NCBI GenBank assembly: GCA_026874595.1
Contig: CM049311.1
Span: 16,399,676-16,463,675 of the forward strand
Source: Sipunculus nudus
Lineage: Eukaryota; Annelida; Sipuncula; Golfingiida; Sipunculidae
Direction: 5' to 3'
Length of the DNA: 64,000 nucleotides
Shown: piece by piece, positions 1 to 25,792 of the stretch
Layout of the letters: each line of letters begins with the position of its first letter
Numbering within the stretch: position 1 is the stretch's first letter
The notes under the pieces: model-generated
The model's input: the letters and a program-made list of their open reading frames with translations, nothing else
Told to the model about the DNA's origin: nothing
The model's database searches: none
Translations under genes and position numbers: made by a program

Positions 1-1432
1 CAATGGACAACACAGAATACGACCGGAATTACTATAAAACCATTTATCACAATTTAGTGGCCTCGCCTTGCTTATAGGGTCTGTCTTATGGTTGTCGTAA
101 TAATAGGTTTGGGATTTCTATATTTCTCATGGAACATTGTTCGATCCTCATTGATCCAATAACGGATATTGTTAATACGAAATATAATCATATCATCCTC
201 ATCTACATTCAAATGTATATAAATATAGCTTTCAATTGATCACTTCTATTTGTCATAACATTTACTGATGGTCATGAATATATACTTTATATTTTGTTGA
301 AACTATTATTAAAAGACAGTTAAGATATATGTGGGGTGCTCTGTAATGTTAACTGTATGTTAAGATACACATCAACATAAAGCAGAGTCATTCTGAAACC
401 GGAATATTTGATAAAGACTTTCACAAATACGACCACCTAAAAAATGAAAAAAAAATTTGATCCACAAGGGTAGTTTTTATTGTCAGCTGCTATTGTAGTT
501 AGGAATATCTGGCCTTCTGAAACCATTTGATGGATGTTTTTACATTCTTTATTGATCTAAAGAATATTAATTATCATTATTTCTCAAATTGTATTCCTTC
601 TACAATTTTTTTCGTATTGATCTGCATATGCTTTAAACATGCTCAGACTGATCTAATAATTGTATGAGACACGACTGATAAATTTTGCTGATGTTAAGAT
701 GTAACCTATCTGTTCAGATGTTTGAGGTAAGGTCCGTTGTCCATATAACAATAGGCCTCCAAAACACCCACCGAAATGTTTTGCGGCTAGTTATCCTCTT
801 GTTTTAATGCCTCAATAGGGCAAACAAAAATATGGAAACAGGATAAAGGTAAATATCTAAATTTTTTGCAAGTAGTCACCTTTTATTAAGGAGCGCTCCC
901 TATAAAACGCTGTTTGTACATCAAAAACCCATTAACCAACTGGCTCAAAACAACAAGTGCTGGTCCTATAGTTTGATTTTAATCGGCACATGGATATCAA
1001 TTCTATTCATTTTTAGATATATTTCTCCTGCATCATAAGGCTTTTGTTTTTCATATGCCTTTTTTATCGTAATTTAAAGTAAGGACGCATACTCAGTATG
1101 GTAACCGTCCTTGTGTATTCCTTGCTTTATTTTGCCCGGATCGGGATATAATACCCTTAATATTTATTAAAAACAATATTTCAAAAATGGGATAAGTAAC
1201 AGTTTAGCCATGTTTGAATACGATAATTCTCTTATTTTTTAGTAAGTCTAATCCCATGAGAACAGTATGGTATATTAATTTTTCCGTTAGCCTGTGACCT
1301 CTGTGATAATCTGCTACAAACCTGATGACGTAATCCCCTCACATCTTGAATGCTAATTTACACTACGCAGCACTATAGAGATGTACATGTGCAGAGCCCC
1401 ATTTCGGTTTGCCTGTGTCAGAGGGGCATTAC

Positions 1433-1435
<3 letters not shown>

Positions 1436-1476
<41 letters not shown>
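1436..1476. repeat. (CT)n microsatellite
   Basis: An uninterrupted CT dinucleotide run of about 20 units, read directly from the sequence. Confidence 0.95.
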
Positions 1477-1481
<5 letters not shown>

Positions 1482-2318
1482 ATTTGATAGTTTAAACCAG
1501 CTAACTGCCTCATTCACTGTTCATGTGTGAGACATTTCTTGATCGGTTGACCGTAACAGCAAGGAAACCTCGAAAGCGCATTAGTTAATGAGTGAAACAC
1601 GGTCGTAGCTCTTTACCACCCCATTATGCCTTCAGTTTGCTCACACCAGGTATGGGCCGAACATGAACAAACTCACCACACCTCTGATAAACTCAGGTTC
1701 TCCCGGGCTTCCATTCATTATTTTCTTTCCCAAGCAAGTCAGATAGTACTTGCAAGCCAAAGGGTCATCGTTCAACCCACCACACAGCCAAGGTCTGATC
1801 TGGTTTGTTGGTAGCCGATACCTCAAGGGCATCGCAATGGGGTAGTGCTGTAAAATTGGGATGTCAGATTAGGTACTGCGGACCGTTTTATAGTTGACGC
1901 TTGACCAACACGTCTGAAAAATGATCAGGGGTAGGATAACTAAAATATGTATATCATGGCTTCTAATCAACCAATGTTCATAAAAAAATATCTCTGGTAA
2001 GGTCTTTTACTCGCCAATCAATAAATGTATCAACCATATATCTGAATAAAACATATTATTTAAGTGTTAGGGATTAAATTATGCAAGTGTCAGTGTCAAC
2101 TTAATCAGTGTAAGCTTTTGTTTTGGCCGTCTGCATTTATCTTCTTTTCGACAAGGAAAATGCAAAGACTTAGCAAACTTCATCTCTAAAACTCTCAAGC
2201 CAAATTGTTCAATACTTCACAAAAACGATTCCAGGAATAATCTCTTTTGAATTTAAGACATTGTTCCAATTCGGTAATGTGTGGCAGAGTTACAGGAACT
2301 TAGCGATTTGGTAAAATG

Positions 2319-2720
2319 AACATGCTAAAATTTTAATCTCGGAAACAGCTGAAGCTATCACTGCCAAATAATATACAAATGTTGGCCTCAGGACTCATAT
2401 TAAAAAAAAATTTTTATTGGTGGCGCCACCTGCGTTCACTGTTTCTTCAAGGTCATCCATTTTCTCTAAATTTGCCCATACTTTTTTTCTAGAAACAGCA
2501 TGAGCTAGTATCACCAAATGTTTTGCAAGAATCTGTGAAATATTATGAGATTGAAGAATTTGAAACTCACATTACAGGCTCATAACCAAATTTCATGGAA
2601 AGGTTGGTCAGATGACCTATATTTAAAGTTGATTTTTTGTGACGCCACCTGAAACGACTTTTTTTAAGGGATGTAGTAATTTCACCCTCTTCCAGGAATT
2701 AACCGTTTTGATGAAACTAC
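2319..2720. repeat. Two diverged units sharing a GCGCCACCTG-type core
   Basis: Two blocks of roughly 130-170 bp each contain an 'agaaacagc' or 'ggaaacagctgaagct' segment and end in TGGCGCCACCTG (about 2,420) or TGACGCCACCTG (about 2,640). A related 'accaccaggtggcgttat' occurs near 31,670. This suggests an old interspersed repeat. Its class cannot be told from the sequence. Confidence 0.35.
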
Positions 2721-4028
2721 GCAACTAAAATGTGTAGAATTTCAGAAGTAAAATCCTAGCCTAGAGTTCCCTCAATTGAATTAAAAAGCGGGTTCCTTGA
2801 TTTTTTTATATTTATTAAAAGCTGAAGTTGGTAATGTGTGAATATGAGGTTTGCAATAGGCACCTGCTATTATCCCGAAAGTTTTGATTAAATTATCTTT
2901 AGAAGATGACAACCTGGAAAGGAATTGTAACCAAAGTCGTTAAGTATGTATAAACAGCTTTGGTAACAGGCCAAGACTTTGTCTGTATCTACAAATGGCT
3001 TGGAAAACCGGCTACCATATATATTTGGCAACAGGCTGAGTTTCAGTCTGTATATATTTATGGCTTTGGTAGATTGCCAAATGTAGAAGGTTCTGCACAA
3101 TAGCTGCACCTGAGAAATAACTTCACTTTACTTGGGGAACAATTGCCTTCCTGAACTGAGCTTTGCCAGCCCAGTGACACTGAGCAGGTTGATATATCGG
3201 CTTGAAATTGTAACCTGCCCTTGCATCTTTGATGGCTTTTCCTACAAAATACTGATGTGCCACCCACAGTTTATGCACAGGGTGTCTTTTATTTCTTAGA
3301 AGGGATTTGATATCAGCCTAAAATGCGATTTATTTATACATCTGGGATAGCTTTGTCATATACACGACTAGCGGCGTCACATACAATATGTTTTTCTTTG
3401 CACAAATATCAATGGTTATCTGAAGATTGATTATTGAAAGCATCCATGCATCATTATTATTAGTTTAAGGATATAGAGGTTTACCACGCATTCATCATAA
3501 CAACGTGCAAACTGTCACAACCTATAATTTCGGTTTCCCGGGCCGGACGCCGAACTCAAAGCACGAACGGTAGTCTTTGATGGTGATCTCGTCGAATGAA
3601 AAGCTGTTTCAGTTTGAAAGCTTTTTTTTCCTAATTGACCTGAAAATCTTAATTTAATATTGACTGTACCATAATCAACACATTTATAGAAATAAGCAAT
3701 AATTTGTATACTGTATATTTACATATTCCATGGCTGTCAGTTTAAAAAAAAACAGGTCATACGAGGTCATGACCTCGGAACACTATCTCCCGGCAAATAT
3801 ATAAACAGAAATATAACTCGTGATGTATGTCCGCTTTAGAGGATCGTCATGTGTACCGTATATGCTGGCGGGACGGGAAGGTTTGTCCCGTTGTCCGGGA
3901 AAGTGAGTTGTCCGCTTTACTGAGTTTACGTTAAATATAATATAGAGGAAAAAATGAAGGGATTGAGATTTATTTTCCGCATTAGTGTGTTGTCAGCCTT
4001 AGTGAGTTTTCCGCAGGTAGGAGTTTCA

Positions 4029-4032
4029 CTGC

Positions 4033-4064
<32 letters not shown>

Positions 4065-4070
4065 ATGTGT
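4029..4070. repeat. (TA)n(TG)n microsatellite
   Basis: A TA run is followed by a TG run, read directly. It produces an artefactual His-Thr/Ile-Tyr repeat frame on the minus strand. Confidence 0.9.
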
Positions 4071-6089
4071 GAAACATGTGTACTTGAAAAGAAATGTTCA
4101 ATCATGTTACCATGGAAGCATTTAACTTGAGGCATACCCAATAAATAGGTTCATATTAGGCCTGTAGGCCTTATTTAATTTCTGATGTTTTGTAGACTTG
4201 CACATGAACATATTTTTATAGTGAACAAAAAATAACAGAGAGTCGCTTGGAATATTAAACCAATGAGTGTATTGATTGCCTAGCACACGTTACACCATTC
4301 TAGTTTCTGGTAAGGTGATGTAATTGTATTTAAAACCAATATAAGTATATTATTTATGTATGAAGAGGTAAAAACTTGACTATAGGAAGAAAGGTATTTA
4401 AAAATACATCGGAGTTTTGCATATCGTCTTTTTTTTGCATATCTCGGAGAAGAACAAAGAGTCAACAAATTTATATATAAGGGACTTTGAACATCAAATA
4501 AGAATTGTATTTAGCTGTTTATTTTTAGCAAATTAATTGCAAATTATATTCTTTTTTATTTTATTAATGTCTGAGCTTCAGAAGAAATTTAAACAAAATT
4601 AATCTGAATGCTTGTAAATACATTCATTCAGCGTGTGTAATTATAACCCCAATAGATTTTTTAAAGTATGTTTAACATGTCTGATTTGAATTTTATAGGT
4701 AATAAATGAGGAGACAATAATAATCGTATTTTAGATTTAGTGTCCTTAATCGGCCGGCGTTTCATGGAAATTTGATGATGCAATAAAAGAAAACCACATT
4801 TATTTGATTGAAGATAAATGTCAACAAAACATAAGATCAATTCAAGGAAGAAGGCACTCAACACTTCTTTGAATATCAAATGCATATGTATAGCAGTCGT
4901 TCCCTGCTTATTGCCTTGTCTAAATTGATACAAATACATCTGTATATTTTGATGAGTACTAAGTGATAAAATAATACAAAAATTATAAAGTTCATGGGTT
5001 ATTTACACTCAGGTCTTATTAATTATTTTTTGCTTTTCAATTAACCCATTCAAAAAATGAATGACTGTTTAAAACGTTTGTTACAGGCCCGTTCTCTCTC
5101 CACACGTTACATAAAGTATCTTAATAGATTATCATGTATCGGACACTCCGTCTATACGCAAACTTTTTTAACGGATGGTAAAGTGTCATCGATTAGGTTT
5201 AAATTCAGGAACACAAAAACAACAAAGGCCATGCACGCATAAAATTCTGATCATAAATATGTTTATATTCATGCAGATATTGCATGAAATATTTAATACT
5301 TGGCCCTGCATGATGGGATTTCTATAATTAACTTAATCAGTTTCAGTTGCTCTAAGTATCGGAGATTTAGACTTATAATCACCTGAATCCTTATTTTTTA
5401 ATAAAAAGTGTGCAGTGTATATTATTTTTTTCTCCAGCAAATCCATCGACCAACACATGACAACTGCCTAAATAAAAAAAAATACCTCCCAGCCCTGGTA
5501 AAATCATTAAGGTATAATTAGGCGAAATCAGCGATAAAATACGGTATAAATAGGTCCACAATGTATATTTTCTATATTAGCATGTATATTTGGTTTTAGC
5601 AACCATTTAAAGGGTAAATGCAATACATCATACCCATAGATTTGTCTTATTTGATTTTATATTTTATTTCCTAAAAATTGGTTTCCATGTATATATATAC
5701 ATTATCTTACATCTATCAACAGATAAGTAAAGGACCTTTCCAGACATATCTTTGTTTTATCAACGGTTGATAAGAAGCACATTTATTTACAAGTGTCGGC
5801 TACAGAATGGCCAGTAACACCCAACCGATTGAACAATTCGACAGTACTATCCCCTTGCAGGTCTTAAGACGTATCAAACTACTATAATATTAAGTCGGAC
5901 CTTGGCTTTGTGGAAGGTTAAATGATTTTGTTTTCTTTCTGTTTGAGTTAAGTTACTGTGGTGAATCACACCTTGGGTAACCATTAAAGTTGAATTAATG
6001 AATCAAACACGGTTCCAGTATAGTTATCGAATTCAATTACAAATGTTATTCATAAAGTGACACAACAGAGCATCTTTTTCTCTACAGAG

Positions 6090-18919
<12,830 letters not shown>

Positions 18920-21900
18920 TGCTTTTCTTTTGACAGGTAGGTCATTTGTTTTACTTTCATGTAACAGTTTCTAACATACACATTTACTTAATCTTACTCT
19001 AAAAGGCATTGTCAATCTTCTTTACCCATCAACCGAATACACTTTTTCACTCCCTTTCATTGAAAGACATATTCCAGTTTATAACTTTCATAGTATTCAA
19101 TAGAGATCAAACATTTTCAACAAGGCTAAACATATTTGAACCATAAAGATGAAACGAATATAAACATCCTGTCATCTAAGAATCTATTAACTTAACAAAG
19201 CCATCTTGTTATTAAATATGATAAATTTGGGTATAGGAGATAAAGGTAATCATTTCATTATTTAATTGCTTGTTCCTTTGTTTTGCTTTTTCAGAATAAA
19301 CCAAGGTGATGTTCATTTGAATTATCATAGGGGCCCGGCTTTGACAATCGGAACAAGCAATCTGTAGATTTATGTTTAATATTGCACCCGATATAAGAAC
19401 CTGCATATCCCAGAAGTAAACTTCGTGATGGATACTATGTATTTAAGGAGTTTTCAAGGAAGAATATCAAATTAGTTAAATAGATCAAGTATATAATACT
19501 TAAAAGTGTGGTTTAAAAATAACAGTTGTATGACTGGTTAGAGTACATCCGGTGCGAGTTTAATCTTCTATATAACCTCTGTACAGGCGATTTCGTCATT
19601 GCAGATTTAGGGAAACGGCATTTCGAATAGGGCACTTTGTTGTCGCATTATACACTTCTTACTCTCTAATTTACTTAAATGAATGCACATCTGTACGCTT
19701 CAAATTAACACTTGCAATTTGTGGATGAATGGTTTACCAAAATAAACACCTTGCAAGCTATATGTTGTATCTTGGTCATTCTTTTTAAGATAAAGACTCA
19801 TATGTGTAATAGATTTACATACATGTGTGCGTCGTTTTGCTTCGGGTATTAACAGGAAACGGTAAACAAAAGAAACAAATACTTCCCTGCCGAAAAAATA
19901 TCAATAACAGTTCTTGCCTTAAAAATTTCTGAGAAAAGATTTTGTTCCTGTGATAAATAAGTATCCAAAGTTATTTTGCAATACGACTAAATCTGATTAA
20001 ATCTGATTAAACCTGGTCAAGAATAATTTGTGTGGACAATAACTTACGATTAAACTTCCAACACACAGTAAAGTTTACTAAACCATGAAATATCACGTTA
20101 ACCTATTTATTATGTAACTGACATGCTGGTTTGCAGTTATTAATTATAAAGCAGTATCGACATGTAATATTATTTCTAATCTTCGAGTCCGTCCTAAAGA
20201 TTAATTCCGTCTATACGGAAATATATTTTACGGAAATTTACATTCAACACCGACCAAACCTTTATGAGAATTAAATATTGAACAAAAATATCTCACATAA
20301 GATTCTGTTTCTCACTAGGAAGGATATGTTTTGAAGCGATAAGTTAATCACAGGAACAATCTTGTGAAAACCTCACTGAACACTACAAGGTAAACCGAAA
20401 GGCATTTTGGATACAACATCGGCGGTTTATGATTTGTTCCCAGCAAAGGCCAGATGGACGACGGGCAATGAGCCATTGCTATAACTTACTTGACTTTCAG
20501 TTTACTAAGCTTAAAATATAAATGAAGTAGACTTGATAAAACAAAAAATGAGATACTCATACAAGTGTTATTTTTTTATATATATTTATACTTGCTATAA
20601 CTGTAATATCCACATTTTTAATAAGGTATTTCGATAGCAGTAATGAATTAGTATTTTTCACTTGTGTTTGGATTTATAACAAAATAATAAATAATAGATC
20701 AGCGTAACTGCATAGTGATGGTCTTTGTAGTTTTATATCTAGGTGAATATCCTCTTTAAAAATTACAATTGCCACATATATGTTGTGTAATTCTATATAA
20801 AAACAAAATTGCAGTGATCTGTGTTGGGCACCCACACTGCCCATGCCCTCTTTTATTTAATTTAGTCGTGTATAAAAAAATCATAAATTTAAATGAGACG
20901 CCAAAGCTTTTCAACCTGGCCAATACTTACAATCGCCATAGCCATACAAAATTTCTCGATTTTCCCTGACTCTCCTGATCGCCCTATTTATGACCCTAAA
21001 ATGATTAATTGCTACCCTGTCGACGTTGCAGAGACATACTACAGTAGTGTGCAGTTGTGTTTTGGGGGTCGTATTCAGTGAAGATTATTCACTGCGGAAG
21101 TCGGTAATAAGATATGTAACGAACACATACAGAATCATAAAATTGGATAAATGGGTGGAATTTAGAAATCCATATATGTCGGAAAAAATATTTTCCTTTT
21201 CTTATTAAACGGGTTTCTAAGTTCAATAACACATTAGCCAAAATCGTTTAGATATATTATTAGACTAGTGGAATGAATATCACTCATTCATTACTGTTAA
21301 TTTTGCAAATTTAGTCGCAGCCTTCCGTAATCGTACATCAGTATATAGGAAGTCTTAGCACAAGCAAACTATGGTTATTTGATAACACAATTTCAATTAT
21401 TGCATAATATTTAATCCTTATAAACTAAAACAAGGGCGAGAGAGAAGGCTGCCAAATTTCTATAAGTGATAAGATAACTTATCCTGTCAGATTTTTTTTG
21501 TATTCAGCACTTATACCTATTGGCAGAATGAAATTTGTTAAACCAGAAATTATGCGAATATATAATATGCTTTTCCTATTCAAACAATTCCGTTCCTTCC
21601 CATTTCTCTCTATTAATTATTCAACACGCAAACTGTGTTTCTTTGACTCAAAATCCCCTTACTACGAGCACACCCATTAAAAACCCTTATCATAATTGTT
21701 ATCACTACGACATTCCACTTGATAAGATACACTGCAGGAAAATCAAGGAGCAACTGGAATTCAATTTAATTCCATGTCTGAAGTTTCTAGAATACTACTG
21801 TGTTGTTCGTAGCTTATGAATATTTTAGCCGTCTGAAAAGGGAATATTGAAAATTTCGTTATTTAAGAAAAACTACTGTAAACAAATACGTAACAGCGTC

Positions 21901-22004
21901 CGGCACATGGCATGAGATAGCAATGTATCCAGTATGTAAAATGAGAGGAACGAAAGAACGGATATGTGTCTGTTAGACATAGGTACAATGTATAAGGTGT
22001 TCCG
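18920..22004. other. Probable 3' UTR then non-coding sequence
   Basis: The first ~830 bp may be the 3' UTR of the cysteine-rich gene. After about 19,780 I see no exon, RNA gene or recognisable transposon before the LTR at 22,005. Confidence 0.4.
19741..19746 (+). promoter_or_regulatory. Candidate polyadenylation signal AATAAA
   Basis: AATAAA is followed about 20-35 nt later by a GT/T-rich stretch (atgttgtatcttgg). This fits a cleavage site for the cysteine-rich gene. Such hexamers are common by chance in DNA this AT-rich. Confidence 0.3.
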
Positions 22005-22626
22005 TGTAACTAAATTTTCATCCAGGTTCCACGCGCAACCAACTCACCTGACGAAAGAGTGGTTAAATGATATTTAAAATAAAAACATCATTATTTACAA
22101 TATACAATAATACAAAACGTTTAAATTTACATAAAAGTTTGTCCAAGCGCCACACCCATATTTTAGAAACAGAAAACTTAGCTTGAAATGAAGTAGTTGT
22201 GTCTCCAAAACATGAAATTAATCACATATATTCCAAAGTATGAGTGCGAGTATGGTCCCTGGGGCTGCGTAGGAACTGAACAATGTAATAAAAAGTGCAT
22301 CCTCAAAGAATGACGAGACAGTGTCCAAAACCATTCATGGTGAGCACCATGACAGTTCAAGTAATAATTGCAGCCTATACGAGATCGGGCATGTGAAACT
22401 TTTATAGTCATACGCGACGTCACGTCGCACTGTTCACAAAAGAACAGTTAATGAGAATATTCCACTGAATAATTACAACACGGATTCTTCTGTGTTTTCA
22501 CTGTTTGTCTGTTGTCTTTTGTGGTGTTACGCTTCACCGCCCTCCGTTCGATTGTCTCCTTTGTGTTCTGGTATCCTCATGACCATTAACCTGTAGTGTG
22601 CGTCATCTTACTTAGCTACGGTAACA
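22005..22626 (-). repeat. Remnant A 3' LTR
   Basis: On the plus strand it begins TGTAACTAAATTTTCATCC and ends AGCTACGGTAACA, giving TG...CA termini with a short inverted end (TGTWAC). These ends and the 'gcttcaccgccc' block match the shorter LTR at 25,613. The middle ~300 bp has no counterpart there, so one copy has gained or lost sequence. Confidence 0.75.
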
Positions 22627-22984
22627 TTTCGACACGTGAGCCTTTAGATGACTCCGATTTATACATAGGAAATAATTCAACAGATCAATAGAATGATAAT
22701 TAAATATGATCAATTATGCTTATTCATTAAGTTCATCAGTACAAAATTTTCAATTATTCAAAATCATTTTTCTAATCCTGCGATTTACGCCAATTACCTC
22801 CCTTATCTTTTAAACATTACAGTGATCAAACACATCCACTTCATACAAAACCATCAAGCAAAACTGCAATTGACGCAAACTGACATTACCTGCGATTTCT
22901 GCGCGATCCATAACAATATATTTTACCGCACTAAAGCTACTGCCCTTATTCCAATTTCCATCTCAAACAATTCAATTCATCATT

Positions 22985-23430
22985 AATACCGATTCAAATC
23001 AATTAATTACATCTGGACAATGTATCAGCAATGAAATTATCCCTTCTTCTAATGTGTTTCAAAATGACATCATAATCTTGTAAGAGCAGACTCCAATTAA
23101 ATAATCGTCTGATTTTGTTTTTCATTTTGCTGAAAAACACCAATGGATTGATAGATTTAATTTACTAACAAATATGAAACTGGTCTTACGTAAAACTCAA
23201 AGTATTGTAACGCTTAGATAAGTGCCAGTAATTGTTTTTCAATGGTTGAATGGTTCAATCTCTGATAGTCTTTGGATTCTTTTGAGAAATAACAGACAGA
23301 ATGAACAGTTCCTTGTTTACCTTCTTGTATCAATTTAGCAACAGCAGCCTGCTCATTAGCTTCAACACATAATCTAAAATCTTTGTCAAAGTCAGGTGCT
23401 TTCAGTACAGAGGAATTGGCAATCAACTTT
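22985..23430 (-). pseudogene. Remnant A RNase H fragment
   Basis: The readable frame (23,214-23,426) contains GTVHSVCYFSKESKDYQRLN and HSTIEKQLLALI, the RNase H segment around the FSK and STIEKE-type motifs. It continues past stops toward 23,000 with matches to the tether region that normally ends in a DALSR-like motif. The usual first catalytic Asp position reads V-E-A. Broken by stops. Confidence 0.75.
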
Positions 23431-24100
23431 AATTTCTCAAATGCCGCTTCCCATTCATCTGTCCAGAGAAATACCTCTGTTTTTCAATATATCCTCGATC
23501 TTGGCATGGACTGGTTCTACATGTCTTTGTCCTATGACATGGCCTTACTAACTGACCTTTACTTTCTCGAATTCGCTCTTTCCAAAGATATTTGTAAGAT
23601 TAGCCCCCGCGTTTCTTTGAAACAATTTCTCAAATATTTGTAAGTGTTCGTCCCGGGTATCCCTATACACAATAATGCCTCAATATTTTCAAGATTGTTT
23701 ACACAGATATTCAGACATTGAAACTAGGCCTCTGCGTTCTTTATTCCGAATGGCTTGACTTTGTATTCAAATCATCTATCAGGAATTACAAATGCTGACA
23801 TTTTCCTCGCTCTTTATCTTAGAGGAACACCCCAATAATTTTTAATAAGTCACACTTTGTCACATATTTAGTTTTGCAAATTCTATCAATGCAGTCGTCT
23901 GCTCTTATATGATATGTTTCTGTTTTGGTTACAGCATTTACTTTTCTAAAATCAGTACAAAATCTAAAGTTTGTTCTGATTTTGGTACCAATAAATTTGG
24001 AGAACTCCATTCACTTTGACTTTTTTTGACCTAATGATATCATTTTGTAACTCTGTATGATTGTTGTTTTATTGGCCTTGCATCGCTGACATCTACATCA
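23431..24100 (-). pseudogene. Remnant A reverse transcriptase fragment
   Basis: FRFCTDFRKVNAVTKTETYH (in 23,819-24,010) is the conserved early RT block. Further downstream, near 23,580-23,680, are pieces equivalent to DEHLQIFEKLFQR and a GKSEF segment. Between them the sequence around the YxDD active-site motif is lost by a small deletion: the frame passes directly from the preceding residues into IIVYR. The RT is preceded by an LFPDVP-like leader near 24,130, as in related elements. Confidence 0.78.
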
Positions 24101-24349
24101 TGACACAAAACATAAGTTCGGCTAGGCACATCAGGAAACAAATGTGTTTATATTTTCTCATCAGTTCTATATCTCCCGCGATTTTTAGAAGGAAGATGCC
24201 TTAATTTTACATCCAAATATGCCAGAATATCTGAATTACCCAAGTTTATTATTTTATTCATATTTTTACTTGTATCCAAATCTCTAACATATCGTCAGTG
24301 TCTTTTGTTTCATTATCAATAGATACTATACAAGCTGGATTCACCTGTG

Positions 24350-24560
24350 TGTCATCTCTATCGAAATAGGGTTTGAGCATGTTTACATGAAGCAACTGAG
24401 TTTCTTTACGCCTGTCTGGAGTTTTGATTACGTAATTGACATTACTGGTTTTGCTGTAAATTTCATAGGGTCTATGATATTGTGTTTGTAATGACCGTCT
24501 CTACGTGGTAACAATGCCAAAACTTTATCTCTAGGCTTTTTGTCATACCTTTTTGTTTTC
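24350..24560 (-). pseudogene. Remnant A integrase C-terminal GPY/F-like module
   Basis: In minus-strand frames the sequence reads DKVLALLPRRDGHYK, then IDPMKF, then TPDRRKETQLLHVNMLKPYF. This is the C-terminal DNA-binding module found after Ty3/gypsy integrase cores. It lies upstream of RT in this element, which is the key evidence for the swapped gene order. Confidence 0.78.
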
Positions 24561-24735
24561 CTTTAAGTGTGTACTTTTGCCAAGTTTTGTCTAGCAAGGT
24601 TACATGCATTATTAAAATTTTCATTCAACTTGACCACATAATCATAAAAGTTCCTTTTTGTAGTACATGTATGTTCATTTACCCATTTATCTTTGATCAC
24701 TTTTCAAGCACCCCTCACTGTGACCAAACACAAGT

Positions 24736-25315
24736 TCAAACGGAGTTTTCACAGTAGAATGGACTCTCTCTAAAGCACTCTTGGATTGTGGATGAATGGC
24801 ACTTGAAATAAATTTGCACCCTGTTCTGATTGTAATTCCTTAGGCATTCCAAACATTTTAAAGAAATTGATTGAACCCCTGCGATAGTCCGCGCTTTTAT
24901 ATTTCTAATAAGGATGGCCTCTGGAAATCTTGTAATAGTACACAGTATAGATAACAAATACTAATTTCCATATTTTGTTCTGGGCATTGCACCCACACAA
25001 TCTATAATGACACGACCTCGAGGTTGTCCAATGAATAGAATGGGTTGTAATTGAGCTTTTGGTGATTCATGACTGTATTTTCCTACAATCTGGCAAGTAT
25101 GACAAGTCTTACAAAACTGCGCTGCATCATGATTTATCTTAGGCCAAAAGGATTGTCTCATACTTTTTTCGTTGGTTTTGTTTACACTAACCCGCCAAAT
25201 GTCCCGCCAAGGGCGATTCATGGGCTACTTTTATAATTTCCAACCTATTAATGTTAGGAACTACGATTTGATTTACCGTAGCCTAGTCCTCTGTTGACGG
25301 AATATTTCTTGCTCC
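24736..25315 (-). pseudogene. Remnant A integrase zinc finger and catalytic core
   Basis: The N-terminal HHCC finger is visible as HESPLAGH and, 40 residues on, CKTCHTC (about 25,092-25,117). The core follows with RVIIDCVGAMP, whose Asp is the first DDE residue, then TRFPEAILIRNIKARTI. The second acidic site reads SEQG where SDQG is usual. The Glu-containing block (SALERVHST) is near 24,775. About 50 residues after this are deleted, and the frame resumes at PFELVFGH. Frameshifted and inactive. Confidence 0.82.
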
Positions 25316-25612
25316 CTGAAAGTTTCTAATAAATCAACCTAGGTATGAGACCAAAGATGTAGGATTCTTTATTCATTTCAATAGACAATATTCAAATGAC
25401 AAAGACCGTATTAATATAACCTTACAGAGTGGAATACATGATATTGACACTATACAAAGTCTTTTCCAAAAATTAAAGTGTACATTACAAAACAGTTCTA
25501 AAAATGTCAGATATGACGGACCTGACCCCAATTCATTACCCCCCCCCCCCCCCCCCAAAGAGCTAAAGACAAAAGCAAAGAGACGCCCCCCTCCCCCAAT
25601 TAATATCTTACA
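25316..25612. other. Leader between remnant A LTR and integrase
   Basis: No gag or protease can be read. It contains a C run of about 17 at 25,538-25,556 and a further C-rich tract before the LTR. No primer-binding site complementary to a tRNA was recognised next to the LTR. Confidence 0.4.
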
Positions 25613-25792
25613 TGTAACTAAATTTCATCCGGGTTCCACATTGTTGTAGTACACATATAGTAAACAAATACTGGTCTTTTCTGTTGTTAAGCTTCACCGC
25701 CCCCTATTCAATTCGATACCTGGTTTCTTCTGGTTTCTCCACGACCGATTCCTTCTAGGGTCCCCGCCGTTATCTACGTAGCTACGGTACCA
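25613..25792 (-). repeat. Remnant A 5' LTR (short copy)
   Basis: On the plus strand it begins TGTAACTAAATTTCATCCGG and ends TAGCTACGGTACCA. It shares start, 'gcttcaccgccccc' block and end with the 622-bp LTR at 22,005. At about 180 bp it lacks that copy's middle. No matching target-site duplication is visible outside the pair. Confidence 0.72.

Larger units (their letters stand above)
1..6087. other. AT-rich non-coding stretch, no gene supported
   Basis: I see no credible coding exon here. Open frames are short, lack splice context and do not resemble known families. The stretch contains a (CT)n array, a (TA)(TG) array near 4.03-4.07 kb, and a diverged repeat near 2.3-2.7 kb. The 5' exons of the cysteine-rich gene that begins to be readable at 6,090, including a signal-peptide exon, should lie here or upstream of the window. 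I could not identify them. Confidence 0.5.
22005..25792 (-). mobile_element. Ty3/gypsy remnant A, Gmr1-like (LTR-IN-RT-RH-LTR)
   Basis: Two related LTR-like ends enclose a decayed pol on the minus strand. Reading 5' to 3' (high to low coordinates) the order is integrase zinc finger, integrase core, GPY/F-type integrase tail, RT, RNase H. Ordinary Ty3/gypsy elements place integrase last. Integrase first is the Ty1/copia-like arrangement known from the Gmr1 clade. Protein similarity is nevertheless Ty3-type (FRFCTDFRKVN, a GPY/F module, LKPY). Gag and protease are absent: only about 290 bp separate the 5' LTR from the integrase. Many stops and frameshifts make it inactive. Confidence 0.8.

Noticed and set aside
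3-77. 24-codon frame from ATG at position 3 to a stop at 77
   Set aside because: It looks mildly protein-like, but it is short, sits at the window edge, and has no splice or family evidence.
5814-5867. Possible upstream exon of the cysteine-rich gene (frame beginning MASNTQPIEQ, ending before 'gtctta')
   Set aside because: The phase would fit exon A, but the donor is poor and there is no signal peptide. It is not enough to call.
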